Source: DATDMG01 sp036518955
GTDB lineage: Bacteria; Actinomycetota; Actinomycetes; Actinomycetales; Kineosporiaceae
NCBI GenBank assembly: GCA_036518955.1
Contig: DATDMG010000022.1
Location: forward strand, 1 to 36,074
Direction of reading: 5' to 3'
Length of the DNA: 36,074 nt
The translations under genes were made by a program, and so were the position numbers. Below, one piece after another: positions 7,458 through 13,180 of the stretch (position 1 is its first letter; each line of letters begins with the position of its first letter). The notes below the pieces were generated by a model, which was given only the letters and a program-made list of their open reading frames with translations, did no database searches and was not told where the DNA came from.

Positions 7458-8944
7458 GACGACGCCCCAAGGGTCCGCAGCTCGGCCTTCGCCACCTTGC
7501 CGCTGGCGGTGAGCGGGAGCCCGTCGAGGATGACGACGGCCTTGGGCACCATGTGCCGCGGCAGGGTGCGACCGCAGAAGGCCAGGATCTGCTCGCCCGT
7601 CAGGGCGGCGCCCGCGCGAACGGTGACGAACAGAGTGACCGCCTCCCCTGCCGCGGGATCAGGGACGCCGACCGCGGCCGCCGCCACGATCTCCGGCAGG
7701 CGCAGAGCACCCGCCTCGACCTCCTGGCTGGAGATCCGGTGCCCCCAGGACTTGATGAAGTCGTCCCGCCGGTCGACCACGGAGATGAACCCGTCGTCGT
7801 CCACCACGGCCAGGTCCCCGGTCCGCAGTCCCCACGGGGTGAACCTGTCGGCCGTGGCCTCCGGGTCGCCCAGGTATCCCGGCGACACGTTCTCCCCGCG
7901 CGCGTAGATCTCCCCACGCACGCCCGGGGGGACCGGCCGGCCCGCGTCGTCGAGCACGCTCAGGTCCACCCCGGGGATGCCTCTCCCGATGGATCCCCGC
8001 TTGTCCGCCAACCGCTCCGGCGGCAGGTACGACAGCCGCGCGGTGGCCTCGGTCTGCCCGTACATCACGAACAGCCGAGCCGCGGGTTTGGCCCGCAGCA
8101 GCTCGTCGACGATCACCGGTGGCAGAGCACCTCCGGCCGCCTGGATCAACCGCAGCGACGGCAACGCCCGCGACGCCAGCGATCCGGCCCGCAGCAGCAG
8201 CTGGAACGACGACGGGACGCCCGCGAACTCCGTGCAGCCCTCCCGGTCCAGCAGGTCCAGGGCCGTCTCCGGGAAGACGAACGAGTTGCAGAGGACCAGG
8301 CGGGCCCCCACCCGGAGGTGGGTGTGCAGGAGAGAGGCGCCGTAGCAGTAATGAAACGGGAGGATCACCAGGATCCGGTCGTCCGACCGCAGGCCCAGGT
8401 AGGTGATGATGGACTCGGTGTTCGCCTGGATGTTGCGGTGCGTGACCCGGACCAGCTTGGGACGCGCGGTGGTCCCTGACGTGAACATCAGGACGGCGTC
8501 CGCGTCCGGGTCCATGGTTACGGAGTCCACGCCCGAGGACCCGCCGTCCGTCGAGAGCACCTCGTCACTGATCACCGCTGGGCCGCCCTCGAGCCGGTCC
8601 GGCAGGAGACGCCGGCTCCGGGGGTCGAGGCACACCACGGAACAGGCTGAGAGCTCGAGGTTCCGGCGGATGTCGGCGGCGGTCAGCTTGTCCGACAGCG
8701 GGACCGCGACGTGGCCGCGCCGCATCGCGGCGAGGTAGGCCGCGACCCAGAAGAGGGAGTTCGGCCCGAGGACGCCGACCCGGGAGCCCGGGGGCAGCCC
8801 CAGCGCGTCCAGGCGCGAGGCGACCCGGGCGACGGCGTTCCGCAGGTCCCGGTAGGTGTGCCGCTTGGGGCCGTCCACGAGCGCCACCTGGTCAGGACGG
8901 CCCACCGCGAGAAGGTGGTCACTCACGTTGGTGATCGCGCTCAT
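7454..8944 (-). CDS. AMP-forming acyl-CoA/acyl-ACP ligase
   Basis: 496 aa of the ANL adenylating superfamily, which activates a carboxylate as acyl-AMP and passes it to CoA or a phosphopantetheine arm. Motifs run in order: P-loop FTSGTTARPK (154-163), YGQTEATARLS (about 285), RTGDLAVVDDDGFISVVDRR and DDFIKSWGHRISSQEVE hinge, and the C-terminal catalytic lysine in PLTASGKVAK (K483). The protein is complete and cytoplasmic. It heads the leftward operon that continues with the hydrolase, AcpS-like, AsnB and NadE-like genes, while an ACP gene lies 2.8 kb away on the same strand. The most economical role is loading an acid onto that carrier. Chain length or amino-acid preference cannot be read by eye. 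ATG at 8944 follows GAGGAT. Confidence 0.9.
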   Translation of the reverse strand: MSAITNVSDHLLAVGRPDQVALVDGPKRHTYRDLRNAVARVASRLDALGLPPGSRVGVLGPNSLFWVAAYLAAMRRGHVAVPLSDKLTAADIRRNLELSACSVVCLDPRSRRLLPDRLEGGPAVISDEVLSTDGGSSGVDSVTMDPDADAVLMFTSGTTARPKLVRVTHRNIQANTESIITYLGLRSDDRILVILPFHYCYGASLLHTHLRVGARLVLCNSFVFPETALDLLDREGCTEFAGVPSSFQLLLRAGSLASRALPSLRLIQAAGGALPPVIVDELLRAKPAARLFVMYGQTEATARLSYLPPERLADKRGSIGRGIPGVDLSVLDDAGRPVPPGVRGEIYARGENVSPGYLGDPEATADRFTPWGLRTGDLAVVDDDGFISVVDRRDDFIKSWGHRISSQEVEAGALRLPEIVAAAAVGVPDPAAGEAVTLFVTVRAGAALTGEQILAFCGRTLPRHMVPKAVVILDGLPLTASGKVAKAELRTLGASS

Positions 8945-9120
8945 TGGATCCTCGTGTCCGACCTGGCGGGCGGCAGGGCGGTCCCGCCGGGGCGGCCGAG
9001 CGCATCGCGCCGACGGACGGCGGCGCCGGCGGGCAGGGCGCGACGCCGACGGCGGGTGTCGACGCGGGTGCCGGCCAGGGGGGCGGACGGGAACGTGGCC
9101 ACGTCGATCAGGAACGACAT
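8941..9120 (-). CDS. Possible small ORF upstream of the acyl ligase (59 aa)
   Basis: This is a weak candidate. From the ATG at 9120 the frame reads MSFLIDVATFPSAPLAGTR, then an Arg-rich tail. Nearly all third positions are G or C, unlike the other frames here, and the TGA overlaps the ligase ATG by 4 nt (ATGA), the junction style used throughout this operon. Against it: no clear Shine-Dalgarno, no recognisable family, and a low-complexity Arg/Ala/Gly composition. The frame is open further upstream to 9297 but with poorer codon bias. It could be a leader peptide or noise. Confidence 0.3.
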   Translation of the reverse strand: MSFLIDVATFPSAPLAGTRVDTRRRRRALPAGAAVRRRDALGRPGGTALPPARSDTRIQ

Positions 9121-9620
9121 CCGATGACCGTCCCGACCGTCGAGGACCCCGGGACGGTCATGAACGCCGCTGACGAGGGGGCCCGGGCCGCCGGCCGTAC
9201 CTGCTGAGAATCCGTCCTTGAGGACCCCCACTACCCTGACCGCATGGTTTCCGCGCATATCGCCTCCCGAAGTACGCCTCAGCATCGAAGGCATCACGTC
9301 ACCGCCCTGGCAGGAGTGGGAATTTCCGCCGTCCGTCCTCCAAGGAGAGTGGCCACCCCCGGGGCTTGATACCGCTGGTTCGATCGCGGTACGTCACGCC
9401 ATATCCGCAGGTATCCACGAGCTGTCCGAAAGCGCTCCTGCCGTGATCCCAGCGGTCACGGACGTCGGTCCGGCGTTTCGGCACGCCGGCGGCGCACGAA
9501 CGGCGCCCGGAATCCCAGCCCGCGGTATCTCGATCTCGTCCGGTCGCTCCACTGGACAGGTCAACGCATAAGACAACCTGCGATCGGCGAGGGTTCTTTC
9601 GGCCCCGGGAGGATGGGCAC
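9121..9620. promoter_or_regulatory. Divergent intergenic region between acyl ligase operon and aminotransferase
   Basis: No convincing gene is seen. Composition is more AT-rich than the flanking genes, especially around 9200-9580, and both neighbours read away from it, so promoters for both directions should be here. I could not assign -35/-10 pairs with confidence. GGGAGG at 9607-9612 is the ribosome binding site of the rightward gene. Confidence 0.5.
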
Positions 9621-10973
9621 GTGACGTCGGACTGGCACGCCGCAACGGACACCTGGGGCACAGGCCGGCACCTGTCGTCGTCCCGCCGGATGGACCGGCG
9701 CCTGCACGACGTCATCCCCGGCGGCGCTCATACCTACGCCAAGGCCTCGGATCAGTATCCGGAGGGTCTGGCCCCGGTCATCGTCCGGGGTCAGGGCGCC
9801 CACGTCTGGGACGTCGACGGCAACCGGTACCTCGAGTACGGCAGCGGACTGCGCTCGGTCACGCTGGGCCACGCCCACCCCCGGGTCACCGCGGCGGTAA
9901 CGCGGCAGCTCGCGCTGGGCAGCAACTTCACCCGACCCGCCGCGATCGAGCTGCAGGCAGCGGAGGCCCTGCTGGCGCTCCTGCCGCGGGCACAGATGGT
10001 GAAGTTCGCGAAGAACGGCTCCGACGCGACGACGGCCGCCGTCCGACTGGCCCGAGCCGTCACCGGCCGGAATCTGGTCGCGATCTGCCGCGACCATCCC
10101 TTCTTCTCCGTCGACGACTGGTTCATCGGCGCCACCGCCATGCCCGCCGGGATCCCCGCGTCCGTCCGCGAGCAGACCCTCACCTTCGGGTACGGAGATC
10201 TCGAGGGCACCCGCGCGATGCTCGAGCAGCACACCGGGCAGGTGGCGTGCCTGGTACTGGAGGCGATGACCCAGATCCCGCCGCCGCCGGGCTGGTTCGC
10301 CGGACTGCGGCGGCTCTGCGACGAGCACGGCACGCTGCTGGTCCTGGACGAGATGATCACCGGCTTCCGGTACGCGTTCGGTGGCGCCCAGGACCTTGTC
10401 GACGCCGACCCAGACCTGTCGACGTTCGGCAAGGCCATGGGTAACGGCTTCGCCGTCTCCGCGCTCGCCGGTCGCCGCGAGTACATGCGACGTGGCGGCC
10501 TGGACCACGATCAGGAACGGGTCTTCCTGCTGTCCACCACGCACGGCGCGGAGACCCATGCCCTGGCAGCGCACCTCGCGGTGATCGAGACGCACCGCGA
10601 GGAGGACGTCGTGGGCGCCCTCGACCAGCGAGGCCGGCAGCTGGCGAGCCGGCTGACGGCGGCGATCGAGGCCGCCGACGTGGCCGATCACCTGCTCGTC
10701 CTCGGGCCGCCGTGCAACCTCGTCCATGCCACCCTGGACGCCGAAGGGCAGCGGTCCCAACCGTTCCGGACGCTCTTCCTCGCCGAACTGCTCGAGCGGG
10801 GCGTGCTCGCCCCGTCGTTCGTGGTGAGCACGGCCGTGTCGGAGGACGACATCGAGCACACCGCCCAGGCCGTGTACGAGGCCGGACGCGTCTACCGCAA
10901 GGCGCTGGACGAGGGTGTACAGGCGCACCTTCGCGGCCGTCCCGTCCGGCCAGCGTTGCGCCCGTATGCCTGA
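9621..10973 (+). CDS. Glutamate-1-semialdehyde aminomutase-like class III aminotransferase
   Basis: 450 aa, PLP fold type I. Features include the N-terminal IPGGAHTYAK and DVDGNRYLEYGSGLRSVTLG blocks typical of the HemL-like subgroup, VKFAKNGSDATTAAVRLAR (phosphate contact), LLVLDEMITGFR with the pyridine-ring Asp at D243, and the Schiff-base lysine K271 in STFGKAMGNGF. The family moves an amino group between adjacent carbons or between an amino donor and an aldehyde or ketone. In polysaccharide loci such enzymes usually supply amino groups to small acids or sugars. The GTG start follows GGGAGG by 8 nt. The gene faces away from the acyl ligase operon, and its 3' end overlaps the opposing methyltransferase by 82 nt. 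A role in making the amino acid or amino-acyl unit loaded on the nearby ACP is inference. Confidence 0.88.
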   Translation: MTSDWHAATDTWGTGRHLSSSRRMDRRLHDVIPGGAHTYAKASDQYPEGLAPVIVRGQGAHVWDVDGNRYLEYGSGLRSVTLGHAHPRVTAAVTRQLALGSNFTRPAAIELQAAEALLALLPRAQMVKFAKNGSDATTAAVRLARAVTGRNLVAICRDHPFFSVDDWFIGATAMPAGIPASVREQTLTFGYGDLEGTRAMLEQHTGQVACLVLEAMTQIPPPPGWFAGLRRLCDEHGTLLVLDEMITGFRYAFGGAQDLVDADPDLSTFGKAMGNGFAVSALAGRREYMRRGGLDHDQERVFLLSTTHGAETHALAAHLAVIETHREEDVVGALDQRGRQLASRLTAAIEAADVADHLLVLGPPCNLVHATLDAEGQRSQPFRTLFLAELLERGVLAPSFVVSTAVSEDDIEHTAQAVYEAGRVYRKALDEGVQAHLRGRPVRPALRPYA

Positions 10974-11728
10974 TCCGAGACCTCTCCGCTCATCGGACGG
11001 CGGAACACGGACACGTGGGAGGCGCTGGTCGCGGTGAACGGCGCTGCCGTCCACCCGGACCAGCGCTGGTCCGGGTCCAGCCCGGCCGCGCGGGCCATCG
11101 CGTCAAGTTCCGCCGGCCAGACGTAGCGCAAGACGTTGGGCCGGAGCCGGGTCCCGACGCTGCTCACCTCGACGTCCTGCACCGAGATGACTTGCTGCAC
11201 GGGATCGTGCACGGACAGCTTGAGCACGACGCCGTCCGCGTCGAGGTGGCCGATCGAGATGTTCTGCCCACGGGTCCACCGGGAGTGATCGGGAACGAAC
11301 GCCTCGACGACGACCGCCCCGCCCGGTCGCACGTGACGGTAGGCGTTCACCAGGCAGGCGATCTGCTCCTGTTGCGAGGGGACCAGGAAGAGCGTGCTGA
11401 ACGCGATCAGCACGACGTCGAAGCCGCTCCCGGCGTCGGTGGTCACCATGTCGCCCTCGATCACGTCGATCAGCTCGGCCCCCGAGCGCCGGCGCAGCAG
11501 GGAGAGCATCTCCGGCGAGGCGTCGATGCCGGTGACCCGGAAGCGCGCCTGGGCGAGCGGGATCGCCAACCGGCCGGTGCCCACGCCCATTTCCAGCACC
11601 CGCCCCGCAGGGGCGAGTGCCTCGAGGAACCTCACCACGGCGGCCGGGTCGTCACGGTCCCCGTACAGATCGTCGTAATCCTCCGCCCAGACCCGACCGT
11701 AGGACTGGGCATTCGTCGGCAGGTTCAT
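10892..11728 (-). CDS. Class I SAM-dependent methyltransferase
   Basis: 278 aa. The Rossmann-fold SAM site is clear: RVLEMGVGTGRLAIPLA (motif I, about 43-59), VTGIDASPEML (motif II) and FDVVLIAFSTL (motif IV). The N-terminal YGRVWAEDYDDLYGD is typical of small-molecule and sugar methyltransferases. The natural end of the fold appears near SHVSVFRRP; the last 33 residues (from MSGEVSDQAYG) are Arg/Ser-rich and are read antisense to the 3' end of the aminotransferase gene, an 82-nt convergent overlap suggesting loss of an older stop codon. It lies 19 nt after the ACP gene and is probably cotranscribed with it. Target (carrier-bound acyl group or sugar hydroxyl/amine) is unknown. Confidence 0.88.
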   Translation of the reverse strand: MNLPTNAQSYGRVWAEDYDDLYGDRDDPAAVVRFLEALAPAGRVLEMGVGTGRLAIPLAQARFRVTGIDASPEMLSLLRRRSGAELIDVIEGDMVTTDAGSGFDVVLIAFSTLFLVPSQQEQIACLVNAYRHVRPGGAVVVEAFVPDHSRWTRGQNISIGHLDADGVVLKLSVHDPVQQVISVQDVEVSSVGTRLRPNVLRYVWPAELDAMARAAGLDPDQRWSGWTAAPFTATSASHVSVFRRPMSGEVSDQAYGRNAGRTGRPRRCACTPSSSALR

Positions 11729-11747
11729 CGCGTACTCGGCGACGCGG

Positions 11748-12056
11748 TCACACGGCAGCCGGAAGGTCGGAGCGCTTGCGCATGACGTAACGGCAGAGGT
11801 TCACGACGGAATCCAGGTTCTCCGGGACCGTCTCGGTCTCGGGGACCTCGATTCCGAAGCTGGACTCCAGGAACTCGATGAGTTCCAGCACGCCGGTGGA
11901 GTCGATGATTCCCCCCTCCATCAGGGACTCCTCGTCCCTCGGGGCCCGGTCGGCGTCACCGAAGAGAAAATTGTCCACGATGAACCCCATCACGGCTGTC
12001 CGCACCGCTACGTCCACATCAGCTCCCGGTGTCCGATATCCATCAACATTCCGCAT
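11748..12056 (-). CDS. Acyl carrier protein
   Basis: 101 aa. The phosphopantetheine attachment site is EGGIIDSTGVLELIEFLE with Ser53 (D-S-T in place of the commoner D-S-L). The following SSFGIEVPETETVPENLDSV is the standard ACP helix II-III region. The acidic composition fits. The ATG at 12056 has GGTGGAG a few bases upstream, better supported than an upstream start at 12122. As a discrete carrier near an AMP ligase, an AcpS-like protein, an aminotransferase and a methyltransferase, it probably holds a short acyl or aminoacyl group for modification and transfer; it is unlikely to serve primary fatty acid synthesis. It is followed 19 nt later by the methyltransferase. Confidence 0.9.
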   Translation of the reverse strand: MRNVDGYRTPGADVDVAVRTAVMGFIVDNFLFGDADRAPRDEESLMEGGIIDSTGVLELIEFLESSFGIEVPETETVPENLDSVVNLCRYVMRKRSDLPAAV

Positions 12057-12122
12057 GAACTCCACCCACCGTTCATGTCCTGCTCTACGAACGCTCTTCG
12101 GGCGTTCCGAGAAGGAGAGCAA

Positions 12123-12150
12123 CGACCGGGGGCGGCGATACCGCCGGTCG
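12123..12150 (-). terminator. Hairpin between acetyltransferase and ACP genes
   Basis: CGACCGG at 12123-12129 pairs with CCGGTCG at 12144-12150, with a further CGG/CCG pairing inside the loop. It lies 35 nt after the acetyltransferase stop and 67 nt before the ACP start. No T-tract follows. It may terminate or attenuate transcription between the two genes. Confidence 0.4.
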
Positions 12151-12177
12151 GGGCGAACCTCCGGCGCCGATGCCCAC

Positions 12178-12224
12178 AGGTCCGGTCACGAGGTCCGGTC
12201 ACGGGGTCCGGTCTCGAAGTCCGG
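12178..12224. repeat. Short 13-bp tandem repeat at the acetyltransferase 3' end
   Basis: AGGTCCGGTCACG occurs at 12178-12190 and again exactly at 12191-12203, a third unit with two changes at 12204-12216, then a partial unit to 12224. The repeats span the stop codon of the acetyltransferase. Because 13 is not a multiple of three, gain or loss of a unit would change the C terminus. Confidence 0.8.
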
Positions 12225-12992
12225 CATGGCGGCCAGGGACGAGGCGCCGCTACGAGACGCGTTCGGCCGCACGGAGACCCCCTCGTCCCTGACGGTCGGC
12301 ACGAGCGGGACAGCCGGCGCCGAGGGCGTCACCTCGCGCAGGGCCGCCAGCCGCTCCGGGTCGTCGTCCATGCCCCGGTAGAAGACCTGGGTGAAACTGC
12401 CCTTCCGGGAGATCAACCGCGCCGGCACCCCGAGGACCACCCCGCGGGGCGGCACGTCGCGCAGGACCACCGAGTTTGCTCCCACCGCGGCGTCGGAGCC
12501 CACGTTCAGCCTGCCGGCGACCACGGCACCCGGGCCGATCCAGACGCGGTCCCCGAGAACCGGGGTGTCCGCGTAGGAGGGCCCGTCCCCGTCGAGGAGC
12601 CCCCGGCCGAGGGTCACGCCGTGGGAAATGGTGCAGTGCCGACCCGTCCGGACGGGTCCGACGACTATGCCACCCTCGTGCGCGAACAGCAGTCCCGGAC
12701 CGAGGTGGGCGCGATTGGCGATCTCGATCCCGCTGACGCTGCGCAGGAACCGCTCCAGGAGAAGCCCGAGCGCAGCGAGCGCCAGAGCGAGCAGCCGTGG
12801 GCGCGCGCGAGTGAACGCGTAATGGATGATGCGATGGTTTACGGTCACCCAAACCCGCGGCGAGACGAACAGGCGCGGCAGTGACACGAGCTTGGACAAG
12901 GCGTCGCGGTCAATGGCGTTAACGTATCTATCAATGTCGTCGCGAATGGTCTCGCGAAGGCTCGCTCCCTCACACGTGCATATGCCAGCCAT
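12186..12992 (-). CDS. Serine acetyltransferase-like left-handed beta-helix acyltransferase
   Basis: 268 aa. After an N-terminal helical region (LRETIRDDIDRYVNAIDRD, CysE-like) and a hydrophobic stretch around 65-85 (LLALALAALGLLLERFL), hexapeptide repeats of the LbH fold occupy about 90-200: IANRAHLGPGLLFAHEGGIV, RTGRHCTISHGVTLGRG, VLGDRVWIGPGAVVAGRL and VGSDAAVGANSVVLRDVPP. The HEGG and SHGVTLG histidines match the catalytic region of serine/sugar O-acetyltransferases. The C-terminal 60 residues are disordered-looking and end inside a 13-bp tandem repeat. In polysaccharide loci such proteins usually acetylate sugar residues; a cysteine-biosynthesis role is less likely. The ATG at 12992 has GAGGGG six nt upstream. 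Confidence 0.82.
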   Translation of the reverse strand: MAGICTCEGASLRETIRDDIDRYVNAIDRDALSKLVSLPRLFVSPRVWVTVNHRIIHYAFTRARPRLLALALAALGLLLERFLRSVSGIEIANRAHLGPGLLFAHEGGIVVGPVRTGRHCTISHGVTLGRGLLDGDGPSYADTPVLGDRVWIGPGAVVAGRLNVGSDAAVGANSVVLRDVPPRGVVLGVPARLISRKGSFTQVFYRGMDDDPERLAALREVTPSAPAVPLVPTVRDEGVSVRPNASRSGASSLAAMPDFETGPRDRTS

Positions 12993-13060
12993 AAGGAACC
13001 CCTCTCACCGGTGACCTCATGGTGGGGCATCAAGGCAAGCTTCGTCCGCCGTTTGCCCAG

Positions 13061-13094
13061 ATCCTGGTGCCGAGCGGGTGACCGCTCGGCACCA
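13061..13094 (-). terminator. Perfect 15-bp inverted repeat (terminator-like)
   Basis: CCTGGTGCCGAGCGG, a GTGA loop, then CCGCTCGGCACCAGG: a perfect 15-bp stem. It lies 87 nt after the stop of the large beta-helix gene and 69 nt before the acetyltransferase start, so it probably ends the beta-helix transcript. There is no T-run, which is common for high-GC actinomycete terminators. The dyad could also be a protein-binding operator for the acetyltransferase gene. Confidence 0.65.
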
Positions 13095-13180
13095 GGAATG
13101 CCACTCTTCGGACAAACACGGCACTTGGGGCGCCGGCTCCAGGGTCGACCCGAGTGGCAACGCACGCGTCGGCGCCCGTC

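Noticed and set aside
9218..9571. 117-codon plus-strand frame in the divergent gap
   Set aside because: Poor third-position bias, no ribosome binding site and no recognisable similarity; the region is better explained as regulatory.
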